A stretch of 64,000 nt of DNA from Antilocapra americana. Its lineage: Eukaryota; Chordata; Mammalia; Artiodactyla; Antilocapridae. This document shows, in pieces, positions 33,780 through 44,227 of the stretch. Position 1 is the stretch's first letter. Every line of letters begins with the position of its first letter. The stretch spans positions 361,296-425,295 of the forward strand of contig ML664176.1 of the NCBI GenBank assembly GCA_007570785.1, read 5' to 3'. A program made the position numbers and the translations under genes. The notes under the pieces are model-generated. The model saw only the letters and a program-made list of their open reading frames with translations. It was not told the DNA's origin and did no database searches.

Positions 33780-33960
33780 GACAGGTGAATGAGGGTGAGG
33801 AAGGAGACAGGGAGCCTGGTGAGCTCAAAGCCTTAGGGTCCTTTAGTCTGAGAAGATGGAGAATGAAAAGAAGAATGACTGAGGATGACCAACGTCTTTA
33901 AGGTCATTAGGAAGAGAGGAAGCATCAACCAGAACTTGTTCACACAACTAGAATAGACTT
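33780..33960 (+). mobile_element. Possible L3/CR1-like remnant
   Basis: 'gtgagctcaaagccttaggg', 'tctgagaagatggagaatga' and 'gaatgactgaggatgaccaa' parallel the segment at 40300-40440. Both have the flavour of CR1/L3 3' sequence. Tentative. Confidence 0.3.
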
Positions 33961-33974
33961 GGCGGAGGGGGGGG

Positions 33975-34206
33975 GGAGACTTCCCTGGCGGCCCAGTGGT
34001 AAAGAATATGCCTTGCAATGCACAGAACATGGGTTTGATCCCGGGTTGGGGAACTAGAATCCCACATGCTGCAGAGCAATTAAGCCCAAGCATCACAACT
34101 ACTGAGCCTGCACACCACAACTAGAGAGTTTAGGCACTGCAGCTAAAGATGATGCGAGGAAGATCCCACAGCTGCAACCAGACCTGACACAGCCAGATAA
34201 ATAAGA
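33975..34206 (+). mobile_element. CHR-1-type SINE, shortened
   Basis: GAGACTTCCCTGGCGGCCCA head behind a G run. 'catcacaactactgagcctg' body and a 'cacagccagataaataag' end. Internal parts of the usual long form are missing. Confidence 0.82.
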
Positions 34207-35814
34207 ACTAGGGAAAGGCTGGGGGCCTGAAAAGATGGGCAATTTTGACATTGCAAACAGAAGCATTTAGGATAAAATAGTGCTTTCCACAGTAAATCGA
34301 TGCAAGTAAATAATTTCCTCAAGCCTCTTCCCTTTATGTAATGATCAAATGAACTAATATCTGTAGAGCTCTAGAAGAGTATACATGTTAAATAATCAAT
34401 GACTACTTATTATCAACATCATCAATTCCTTCTTCCAAATTACAAGATCCTTAGAGACTGGGTTGTATCTCATTCACATTTTAATTCCTGCACAGTGCCC
34501 TGCACACAGAACATGTGCCTGCTGGCCAACATTAAAGAACCAGCTCTCCAGGGATGGGGAAAACTGACGTGGAGTGATGACCAGTTTCCATGGTATAAAT
34601 ACCCCCATCAGGGTGAAGTTCAAGCAATCAAGAAGATGTCACTGAAAATGGTATTGGGAAGAGATGCACATCATCCTTTCTTGGGGGCTGTAAAAGCTGC
34701 TCCAGTCCATGACTGGATTCATTTATTAAATAATTATGGAACTGAAAATAGGCCAAACCTTAAATGATTTTATACAATGGCCAGCAGAGAGTCAGGTACA
34801 TGACTGTTAGGAGTAGAAGCATCCATTCACCATCACCTGTACTCAGTAAAATAATCAGGTTTTTCTCACAACTAAGAATTTGACCTCTTCATCACTCATA
34901 TGTCACTATGACCAAGGAATTCTACTTGTAACTTTAGCAGAAAACCTTATCATAACAGAATACATGGGAACTGTATGTGCCCATAAACAAAAACTATGTG
35001 CTATGGTATTTAGTGTTACCAATAAAATGTATACTATGGGTTAATAAACCAGGAACACTAAGTGATAAATGAAATGAATATGAGTCACTCAAGAGAAAAA
35101 AACCACAAAACATTAGAACACTTAGTGAATTCTCAGTTAATACGATCTCTTCTTATGAAGATGCCTTCCTTCTACACAGACTCAAGGCCCTGTTGTCCTT
35201 GAATGGTCTACATCAACTCCCTCTTGATCTACTAATAGTCCAGTCCCACACTAGGTCCCTCCCAGGGCATGCTGCCTCAGCCACCCATGGGAGCACGTCA
35301 CCCTGGGGGTTCTGTCTCCCTGCCTTTCTGATCTCCCTAACCTATACTGAAGGTACTCAGAAACAGAAGCATACTTCGAACTGCTTTTCTGCTTAGCAAA
35401 ATTAGTCTCTGAAATCTGTTTTCTTTTCCTCCTCTTTTAAAATGAGGCCCAGCTTAAAGATTCTGAACTTAGCAGGAGACTACATTTGATTTCCTGCTAA
35501 GTGAATTGGTGGAGAGACTTCATTGATCACTGATTGATCAATATGCCAGTCATGGGGCTGGTGAGAGGGTGAGGGTAGGATGCATGGGTATCAAGACAAA
35601 TTTGATATGCTTTCTGACTTTTAACAAGCTTGCCACCCAGTAGGAGAACTAAACATATAAAACTCTAATATTTTAAGTAGATAACTTTAATATAATATGA
35701 TACAACAGGGAAACAATAGGCATTAGGTGCTTTAGGAACTAAAAGGAAGTCACTAAACCCAGTCTGTGAGTTGGATGGAGTCAGGAGGCTTCCTATATAG
35801 ATGAGCCTGACCCT
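34207..35814. other. 1.6-kb mostly single-copy stretch
   Basis: One weak L2 3' end at 34440-34530. A 122-codon open frame (34399-34767) runs through the L2 and has no splice or start support. Nothing else is recognised. Confidence 0.4.
34440..34530 (+). mobile_element. Possible L2 3' end
   Basis: 'gagactgggttgtatctcat' and 'cacagtgccctgcacacaga' resemble L2 3' text. Confidence 0.45.
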
Positions 35815-36325
35815 GAGTTTTTGCTTGCTTCTTTTTTAATGCAGAATTTATCAAGGTGGCTTTATACACAGTAAAAATTATATTTTTAGGTATACAATTT
35901 TATGAATTTTAACAAATGCATATGGGTACACAGCCATTTGCCTGATCAAGAGATAGAATATTTCCATCCCTTTAAAATGTTCCCTTAAACCTTGTTGTGG
36001 TCAAACTCTTTCTCCATATTCAGCCAGTGACAATCCCTGATACGATTTCTATGCCTATAGTTTTGCCTTCTCCAGAATGTCCTCCAATAAAGGGAATCAT
36101 AGAGTATGTAGCTCTTTGTGTCCAGCCTTTTTTATTCATCATAAATGCTTTTGAGACTTACCCATGTTGTTGTACACATCAGTAGTTTGTTCCTTTCTAT
36201 CACTGAGTAATATTCCATTGCATACAAGTATCCCAGTTTGTTTATCCATACAGAAGTTGAGGGACTTTTGGACTGTTTTCAGTTTGGGCAATTGTGAATA
36301 ATGCTGCTACAAACAAAAATAAAAT
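35815..36325 (-). mobile_element. Old L1 (L1M) ORF2 end and 3' UTR, antisense
   Basis: 'gagtaatattccattgcata', 'gtttgtttatccatacagaa' and 'ggcaattgtgaataatgctg' are antisense L1 ORF2 end. The left half ('aattttatgaattttaacaa', 'ccagaatgtcctccaataaa') is the 3' UTR of an old L1. Degraded, no frame. Confidence 0.72.
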
Positions 36326-37249
36326 AAAACGAGCCCCAGCTTTGGTGGCTTTCATCTGCGAGGAGGAACACTATTTTTGCTCTCATTTCTGTTTTAAACT
36401 GCTCAGTCTTTCTTGGTGTATCTCCCTCAGTCTCCACTCGACTTCTCTCAATCTCTGAGTGAGTGTAAATTTCTGCGTGTCTATTTAATCAGAGTGCTTC
36501 TTCAGCATGAGATGTAACTTACAATGAAAACCTTCTCTCAGTTAATGCCTCACTAACTGAACTCTTCCCTTCCTTTAAGAAAAAGTCTTCACACTTCAGG
36601 CAGAAATATTCATACTCTGCCAGTATATCATGTATCTCTCACCTCTGGACATCTCTGTCTGAATGTTTTTCTCTCCCGGTCCCAGGTACAGCAGTCCATA
36701 CCTCTCTTCTCCTTAAAGAAGACACACAGCTTTTCCAGGTCCAATAAACAGATAACCAAGATTGCAAAAAAAAAAAAAAAAAATTCATCAGCCTAACCAA
36801 GTACAATAAAATGTAACTGGGGTTAGGATCACAGGCATCCATAAACAACTATGTATTTGATTTCATTGAGTTTATTGTTCTAATACCAGGTGACATTCAT
36901 CAGCAGATCAGTCTACAAATTATTAAATCTCAAGAAGATTCTACACTCTTGCTTTCCTTGGCAGAAATAAATCCCTTGTTTAATATATGTGTGGAGACAA
37001 ATTAATTCTTCTCCCTCTACATTATTCCTGCCAAAGAGAGCTCTATCATAACATATATCACGCAGATGCTTAAAAAAATAGTGTCTTATTTTTAATAGTC
37101 ATTAAAAGCATTTTTAAATTCATGAATGTTGGAGTTTGCACCCAAGTAGGAGGGATAATGGGACCAACTTATGAAGAGGGCTTGACAAATGAGGCTCAAG
37201 GATTTACCAAAACATGTAATTTGGGAACCCCTGTTTAAGAAACATAACA
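36326..37249. other. 0.9-kb single-copy stretch with an A run
   Basis: An A run of about 18 sits at 36766-36782. No gene, element head or TSD is recognised beside it. Confidence 0.4.
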
Positions 37250-37685
37250 AGGGCTTCCCTGGTGGTCCAGTGATTAAGAATCCACCTGGACATGCAGGGG
37301 ACATAGGTTCAATTCCTAGTCAGGGAAGCTCCCACATGCTGCAGGGCAACCACGCCTGTGTGCTGCAACTACTGAGCCCACGTGCCTAGAGCCCATGACC
37401 TGCAGCAAGAGAGGCCACCACGATGAGAAGCCTGCACACTGCAACTGGAGTGTAGCCCCAGCTCGCCTCAACTCGAGAAAGCCTGCGTGTAGCAATCACT
37501 GACTCAATAGACGTGAGTTTGAGCAAGCTCCGGGAGTTGGTGACGGACAGGGAAGCTTGGCGTGCTGCAGTCCATGGTGTCACAAAGAATCAGATATGAC
37601 TGAGCGACTGAACGGAACTGAGTGTGGCAATGAAGAACCAGGGCAGCCAAAAGTAAAAATAATAAATAAATCTTAAAAAAAATAC
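37250..37685 (+). mobile_element. CHR-1-type SINE, split by a BovB piece
   Basis: Head 'gggcttccctggtggtccag', body 'ctgcaactactgagcccacg' and 'gagaggccaccacgatgaga', then an interruption. The rest ('gtggcaatgaagaaccaggg', 'cagccaaaagtaaaaataat') resumes at 37622. The split lies in the last third of the SINE. Confidence 0.9.
37497..37621 (+). mobile_element. 125-bp BovB 3' end inserted in CHR-1
   Basis: Terminal BovB sequence only ('cactgactcaatagacgtga' to 'gactgaacggaactga'). The SINE text GTGTAGCAAT (37487-37496) is repeated as GTGTGGCAAT (37622-37631), a 10-bp TSD with one mismatch. It shows retrotransposition of a very short BovB 3' fragment. Confidence 0.92.
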
Positions 37686-37794
37686 AACAATAATGAATAT
37701 AGAATTAGGTATAAAAGAAAATCGTTACTTAACATGGGTATGTGCAAAGTGAGGAGTCCTGAAAATTAAATTTCATAAGCTTCATGGTAAACTA

Positions 37795-38015
37795 CCTCCC
37801 ACCTAGGTTTTCCTAAGAGTCCCTACCAGTGCTTTCTATGTGTTAAATCCATTACAGAGGGATGCCTACTTAATCATCATCCCAGCCTTTTGAGAAATGC
37901 ACTATTTCTAGCTTTGCTGCAAACGGAAGAGACCAAGGTTTAAAAAAGTTCAGCAACTTGTCCAAGGTCGCAGTGCCATAGAGGATAGAGTTAGCACCTA
38001 ACTCCAGCACCCTAC
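37795..38015 (-). mobile_element. MIR SINE, antisense
   Basis: 'agttcagcaacttgtccaag' followed by 'gtcgcagtgccatagagg' and 'tccagcaccc' is inverted MIR. Confidence 0.7.
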
Positions 38016-38949
38016 GGTTGGCCAGAACACAATGTGGCCTCCTAAGACCGAAAGATTATACAGAAGTCTTACTTCTACATTTCTCAACATTAGTTTATTT
38101 TTATTCCATCCTAACTTTCCCAAGCAAAAAAAGGCACAAACATAAGAGTGTTTAAAGTGCACATAAATCTGGAGCTTGAAGTTGCACAGAAGCGACTCCA
38201 TCATTAGGTCTTACATTTTCATCCCCAATTGCTCCAATTCAATCCTCCCAAACACAATGAGCCCCTTCATCAGTCATGGCCAAATGGGTTTCGAGTGGAT
38301 GAAGGTTATCGCTGCTGGTTGTGGGGTTCTCCAAATCACTAAATTCAGATCATTTCGAATGTCAAACTGGCACTTAACAGGCAACAGCTGAGAATCTGAC
38401 TTGATTTTATTTTGGAGTAAAATCCTTTCCGAGCTAAGGTATTATACGATAATTCCTCACATTACCTAGAAGTGTCATCAAATAGAAAATAAAGATATTC
38501 TTCACCTCCTTAAGTAATTCAGAAACATTGGAGATGATCCTTCTAATGCAGAAAGCTCAGGAATAAAGTTGCTCACTTTCAACGGGAGCATTAACTTTCT
38601 TAGGACCCAGAAGCTATCGGGTGCAATGAAATAGGTAATCTGATAAATGGACCTTAAGAGGCAGAAAGAGCTAAGTGTCAAATGTATCCACCACCAGATC
38701 TCATTTAAAACTGAAATTAAAGCCACAAAGACCTGTGCAAGCATGAATAAAGCTAATCAAGAGTGTTTTCTAAACATACTGTACTTCACACACAACATAC
38801 ACACACACATAGAGCCTTGCCACAGCAACAGTACTGCTATGTTCCAACCAAAAAGAGAGCTTTAGACAGATTTGTCAACGTCATCCTTATTTTCAAAGCA
38901 ATTTAAGAGCAGCTTACTTGCTTACCAGTTAAGAACCATTTGCTGTCAG
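38016..38949. other. 0.9-kb single-copy block, possible regulatory element
   Basis: No interspersed repeat is recognised from about 38020 to 38940, a long gap for this window. Balanced to AT-rich with no long frame. A short CA-rich run lies near 38790-38812. Confidence 0.4.
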
Positions 38950-39154
38950 TATGCATGGGTGCTCAGTTGTGTTTGACTCATGGACAGTAGCCCACAAGGC
39001 TCTTCTGTCTACGGGATTTTCCAGGCAAGAATACTGGAGTGGGTAGCCATGCCCATCTCCAGAGGGTCTTCCCAACCCAGGGATTGAACTCTGTCTCCTG
39101 TATCTACTGCATTAACAGGCAGATTCTTTACCAATGAACCATCTGGGAAGCCCT
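38950..39154 (-). mobile_element. Bov-tA SINE, diverged
   Basis: 'gtgctcagttgtgtttgact' to 'aaccatctgggaagccc', with a small internal deletion and a small insertion. Confidence 0.88.
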
Positions 39155-39559
39155 TTGTTATCTGTAATGGAGGGGAAGGAAAAGGGAGAAAAGCACTGTG
39201 TTCCTAAATTCTGGCTGGCATACTAAGAAAAATTTTCCAGATGAACTGAATGGCCTGCTGCCTCTGCCATCTCTTTTTTGTAACACACTCTAAAGATGTG
39301 CTCCCTATAACAGCATGGGGCACCAAGGACAAGTCTGAAGGGACTAAATAAGCAGGAACCTAAAGTCAGGATCCTGTAAGCTTGTTTGAACTGAAGGGGC
39401 CCAAGTGCAGCATAATCTCAGACTCACACCACTCGCCAAGGAGTTGAATTTGGTATGGAGTGGAGCTATTTTGAGCCTCATACAAAGATAAAGTTATTAT
39501 CTTTTCAAGAATCCAAAAGGTCTCCTTGGAGGTCACTTAAACATTCTGAGCATCACTTT
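39155..39559. other. Single-copy stretch, no gene seen
   Basis: No repeat or open frame of note. Confidence 0.4.
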
Positions 39560-39720
39560 TTCCTTTTTTTCCTTCAAATATTTATTGAACACCATGTGCC
39601 AGGCACTGAGGTAGGAGCTGTATGTAGATAGTCATTCATCTATGATTATCTTGTTCATTCTTTTGACCCCAGGACATAGCATGGTACCTGGCATATAGAA
39701 GGTGGGTCAAAAATAGCATC
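39560..39720. mobile_element. Two L2 3' end pieces in opposite orientation
   Basis: 39565-39640 reads 'caaatatttattgaacacca' and 'gtgccaggcactgaggtagg' (inverted L2). 39640-39720 reads 'atagcatggtacctggcata' (sense L2). A CAT/ATC microsatellite follows at about 39718-39735. Confidence 0.55.
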
Positions 39721-39837
39721 ATCATCATCATCACTCTTGTTAATGGTAGAAGCATTCAAAGGTGCCACAGAGGTCAACGTTTTTCAGAGGTGCACTCCTA
39801 TCAGGCTCAAGGAGAGAGAGAGAGAGTATGTGTGTGT

Positions 39838-39962
39838 GTATTAGTCACTCAGTTGTGTCCAACCCTGCAATCCCATGGACTGTAGCCCACCAGGCTTCTC
39901 TGTCATGGACTTATCCAGGTAAGAATACTGGAGTGGGTAGTCATTCCCTTCTCCAGGGGACC
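39838..39962 (-). mobile_element. Bov-A fragment behind a GA/GT microsatellite
   Basis: 'gtcactcagttgtgtccaac' to 'cattcccttctccagggga', with two small deletions. A (GA)n(TG)n run at about 39812-39840 precedes it. Confidence 0.85.
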
Positions 39963-40269
39963 TAAAAAGTCCTGATTCTAACAGCTGTCAACTACTCAGG
40001 GGACAGTTTAGGCAGGAGTACGACACAGTGAATGACCTCATCAGGGCTCTCTTTGTCACAATTCTCCACTCAAGTCACAAAAGCATGTTACTGTGAGGCT
40101 AAAATGAGTTTTTACTGGTTAGAAAAAATGATTCTTGTATTTGTCATCAGAAATCTACAGTATGACTTTTTAAGGAAACACTAAACAGACTACTAGGGGA
40201 CCAGGGAAAATGAGCAGGGGGGCCAGGCCATATGTTCAGGAAGAAGCCCTTCTGCAAGTAAGGCAGAAA
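39963..40269. other. Short single-copy stretch
   Basis: No gene or repeat recognised. Confidence 0.35.
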
Positions 40270-40600
40270 CCGAGGCAAAATCCTGAGAGGGTCCCTGAGG
40301 TGAAGAGGTAGAGAATTTGGTGAGCTAAAAGGCAGTGAGCTCTTTAGCTTGGGAAGAAAGAATGAAAGGGGGAATGATCAAAGGCTATAAAATCATGAAG
40401 AGTAAGGAGACCATAAACATGGGTTTGTTCACAAGACGAAAGACTGGAGATGGAAAATATGAGAAGTGAAGACAGATAATGGATTGGATGTAATCACCTA
40501 AGAGAAAATCACTAAAGAGAAAAAGATGAAGGGCAAAGTCAAGACTGACGGCAAGATTGGACGGCAACGTCCGTCCAGAGGAGGTTGAATGTCTACTGGC
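40270..40600 (+). mobile_element. Possible L3/CR1-like remnant
   Basis: 'gaatttggtgagctaaaagg', 'tttagcttgggaagaaagaa', 'gggggaatgatcaaaggcta' and 'aatcatgaagagtaaggaga' follow CR1-type 3' sequence and parallel 33780-33960. Confidence 0.38.
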
Positions 40601-40959
40601 CACATTTTTACTGCCTCTCTACTAGGTTTCTAGCTTCACGCTAAGCTCTTTCCTAATGATCGCATTTGATCCTAATAACAACCCCTCCAGGGAGAATGTC
40701 GAGTTTTTTCATAGTTGCTCGAATGCTTGGTCAATTAAATTCACTGCTAGTGACTGCATTCCACCAGAATAGCTAGGTTATTTTCAAGTTTCCATGATGT
40801 CTCTAAATCCCTCGCTCCTGGTCACTCAGTCTTTGTGTTTACCTATTTCTCTGTTCCAATTTCACTCTAATTGAATTTGGAGTAACTCTGCTATTTGAAC
40901 AACCAGACCCCTTGTTCTCCTTCCTAGGGAATTCCCCCATCAGTCTCTTTATCTGTTAT

Positions 40960-41530
40960 AGATTGAATGTATGAGGACTCCTCAAATTGTTAAGTTGTAA
41001 ATCCATCATCCTATGTGACGGTATTAGGATGTGATGCTTCCTGGAGGTAATTAGGATTAGAGGAGGTCATGAGGGAGGAGCCCTCATGAATGGCATTAAT
41101 GCCCTTTTCAGGGTTAGGAGATAAGGGGATATCCCTAGCAGTCCAGTGGTTAAGACTTCACCTTCCAGTAAAAGGGGTATGTGGTTGAGAAGCTAAGATC
41201 CTAAACACCTTGCAGCCAAAAAACAAAAACATAAAACAGAAGCAATATTGTAACAAATTCAACAAAGGCCTTAAAAATGTTCCAAACTAAAACAAAAATC
41301 TCAAAAACAGAGAAAGCTTGCTTCCTTCTTGGCTCATTACCATATAAGGATTCAATGACAAATCATCAACCTGCAACCTGGAAAAGGGCTTCACCAGAAC
41401 CCAATCATGCTGGTATATTATGATCCTGGACTTACAACCTCCAGAACTGTGAGGAATACATTTCTTTTGTTTAAAAGCCACTTCATCAATAGTATCTTTG
41501 TTAGAGTAACAACCCAAACTGACTAGGACA
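40960..41530 (+). mobile_element. Solo MaLR-type LTR split by a SINE
   Basis: Left part: 'gttatagattgaatgtatga', 'ggtattaggatgtgatgctt', 'ggaggagccctcatgaatgg'. Right part after the SINE: 'gacttacaacctccagaact', 'gaggaatacatttcttttgt', 'actgactaggaca'. This is the MST/MLT1 order in sense, opposite to the LTR at 3394. No viral coding sequence adjoins it. Confidence 0.78.
41124..41311 (+). mobile_element. CHR-2-type SINE (long tail) inside MaLR
   Basis: Head 'ggggatatccctagcagtcc', end 'cttgcagccaaaaaacaaaa', then the extended A-rich tail with 'gaagcaatattgtaacaaat' known from the longer CHR-2 form. Confidence 0.82.
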
Positions 41531-41800
41531 TTGTTGTACAGAAACCTAGGGTTTCTTTAAAAAAAAAAGAATCAAGCAAGCAAAGAAAGCTGTTTATGTG
41601 AGTCCAAAGCAAAATGTAATGTAGACATAGCCAAAAGAAGTCTTTGAGAGCTAGAATAATAAAATGCAGGTTTTAAAAAAGATGGTATTCAGCTGTGATA
41701 AACATAAGTGTTTTGAATTTAGTTGAAAAAAATGTAGATGTATATAGGTTTATCCTGTTAAAAAAGAAAAACAGAGATTTGGTCAACAATAAACTAATAT

Positions 41801-42005
41801 GTGGGCTTCTCTGGTGGCTCAGTCAGTAAAGAGTTCACCTGCAATGCAGGAGGCACCGGTTTGTTCCCTGGGTTGGGAAGATTCCCTGAAGAAGGAAATG
41901 GCAACCCACTCTAGTATTCTTGCCTGGAGAATCCCATGGACAAAAGGAGCCTGGCGGGCTACAGTCCATGGGGTCGCAAAGAGTCGGACACAACTAAGCA
42001 ACTAT
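41801..42005 (+). mobile_element. Bov-tA SINE
   Basis: 'gggcttctctggtggctcag' to 'cggacacaactaagcaact'. A (CCA)n run follows at about 42006-42021. Confidence 0.92.
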
Positions 42006-42121
42006 ACCACCACCACCACCAATCCCAGTTTGTATCACCAGTTTAATGTAACTTTCACAGGCAATAACATGACTTGGGCCTCAGTAATAGCTACTGTGCA
42101 CAAATCAGAATATACAACACA

Positions 42122-42250
42122 GGGACTTCCCTGGTCGCCCAGTGGTTGAGACTCTCCTTCCACTGCAGGGGGCTTGGGTTTAATCCCTGGTTGGGGAACT
42201 AAGAGCCCAAACAGTATAAAAACAGAAAAGAATTCACCCACTCCCACCCT
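42122..42250 (+). mobile_element. CHR-2-type SINE
   Basis: Head GGGACTTCCCTGGTCGCCCA, 'ctgcagggggcttgggttta', 'ggttggggaactaagagccc'. Right end is uncertain by about 25 bp. Confidence 0.85.
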
Positions 42251-42514
42251 CAAAAAGAATACTGCTTTCACTTCTAGAAGCTGTGCCTAGAACAGCTATA
42301 ATTTGTTCAAGGCAAGTGATCATGACAGTGAAGAAATTCAAGCCCTGTCTTATGAGGAATGATTCCAGTTAATGGCAATACTTAGCTGCAAATATTGAAA
42401 GGAAGACCAGGGATCAGGGAGAGAAAATAATTGTTTTCAATTATGCAAAGGGCTCCCATGTGGAGAATTGGTTTGTGTTGGTTCATGTTATACAACTTCA
42501 AGAGGCAGAACAAG

Positions 42515-42705
42515 AACCAATAATAGCAATGACAAAAGCAGTTACCTTTTATTGGGTTCTTTCTTTGTGTCAGATACTACACTATATTATATATATAAGT
42601 ACCTTATATTCATTACCCTATTTAATTGTCACAACAATCTTGATGTTAATAAGCGGCAGTTACCAAGAAACAGATATAAAACCAACACACAGAATAATAT
42701 TCTAA
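42515..42705 (-). mobile_element. MIR SINE, antisense
   Basis: 'ttctttctttgtgtcagata', 'taattgtcacaacaatcttg' and 'ccaagaaacagatat' are inverted MIR text. Confidence 0.62.
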
Positions 42706-43775
42706 CAGTTAGTCACCAGAGATTAAATAGGCCATGTTGAAAGACACTGGTGTCTGTCTTGTCACTGCCTATGACCGATTATGTGCTGGAAAACCCTAGG
42801 TGAGAGGATGCTGTCGAGAGAATTCGAGCAGCAGATGGGAAGCTGGGTGAGGCCCCACAAGTCCCTTCTAGTATTTGCTGGAATAAAAAAGATATAAACA
42901 AGAAAGGCCTAATAGGTTTCTGAATGGATGAAAACAGAGGAAATGAAACAGACTTGAAGGAAAAACTGAAACGTATTTCAAGGAAAGTGAGAGGGCATTA
43001 ATATAAAACAAGACGTCTTCAGTAACGGAACAGGGTGATTGCTTTCTGGTCTCCTGCAGGGGCCAAGGCGATTGGGTGAGTGAGCCCTGGGGCCACATGC
43101 ACCCTTCCAATTTTGTGGAGAAACTTCAGATGACATGCTGGCTTCTCTGGATCTTTTTAGGATTTGATAGCTGCCAGATTCTAGAATCCAGCAGGAGTCT
43201 CCAAACTCCCACGGCTTCTAACCACCTCAAGATGCTATTCCCCTTAATTGTGTGCCTGCCAAACCAGCCTTGTGGACTCCAAAAGGCCTTGGACAATCCA
43301 AAAACCTGCCAGCAGCAAAGAAAACTATGGGGAAGTGAGTAGACTGGAGTTCTTCAAAATAGTACTGGGAGTAATTGAGATATTTAGAACACGACATGTG
43401 ATGGCATTCGATTTTAGAAGCCATAGCCAAAGCCCATCTCCATTTTTCTTCCTGTCTCTCATGCGCTCTTTGCCTAGAGGAGCAATTGGATCTACTTTTT
43501 AAGATGTGCTTCCTACAAGGAAGGGAAAGAGGAGGGAATGAAGGACACATGAAAAAGTAGAGGGCAGCACAGAGGTGAAGGAGAAAGAGAAGAGGAAAGA
43601 ACAGTACACTTGCAGACATATGCAAAGAGTGGGGTTGTGCCCCCTTAAAGATAGTAAGGGACTAATGGAATGGTAACAGCTGAACTGTAAGAACAGGGGA
43701 GCCAAGTCTACATGAAGCAGCTCAGGATCCAAGTGGAAGACACAGATGTCAGCTGCCACCACACACCACTTCCTG
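42706..43775. other. 1.1-kb single-copy stretch, no gene seen
   Basis: A tiny acceptor/donor pair (CTCCTGCAG at about 43060, then GGTGAGTGAG) encloses only about 16 bp and is taken as chance. A 132-codon antisense frame at 43227-43625 is low-complexity and unsupported. Confidence 0.4.
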
Positions 43776-43900
43776 GGACTTCTCTGGCAGTCCAGCAGTT
43801 AAAACTCTACTCTTTAAATGCAGGGGGTGCACATTCCACCCCTGGTCAGGGAACTAAGATCCCACATGCCGTGCAGCCCCCCAAATATTAAACAAAAAAC
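43776..43900 (+). mobile_element. CHR-2-type SINE
   Basis: 'gggacttctctggcagtcca' head, 'ggtcagggaactaagatccc' and 'gccgtgcagccccccaaata' end. Confidence 0.86.
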
Positions 43901-43961
43901 CATTGCTTCCTGCCTTTCACCTCAGAAATACGAAGGAGAGTCGATATCAAAAGTTAATAAA

Positions 43962-44227
43962 GGACTTCCCTGGTGATCCAGAGGTTGAGAATCTGCCTGC
44001 CAATGCAGGGAACGCTTGTTCAATCCCTGGTGTGGGAAGATCCCACATGCCACGGGGCAACTAAGTCCATGTGCCCCAACTACTGAAGCCCATGCACCCT
44101 AGAGCCCATGCTCCACAAGAGAGATCAGCGCAATGAGAAGTCCGCATATCACAACTAGAAAGTAGCCCCTACTCGCTACAACTAGGGAAAACCTGAGTGC
44201 AGCAACGAAGACCCAGTGCAACTCCCA
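43962..44227 (+). mobile_element. CHR-1-type SINE
   Basis: 'ggacttccctggtgatccag' head, 'ccccaactactgaagcccat' and 'cgctacaactagggaaaacc' body. Flanks AAAAGTTAATAAA and AAAAGTTAACGTC look like a TSD. Confidence 0.88.

Noticed and set aside
43227..43625. 132-codon open frame on the - strand
   Set aside because: Low-complexity Phe/Leu/Ser content from purine-rich + strand sequence; no supporting signal.
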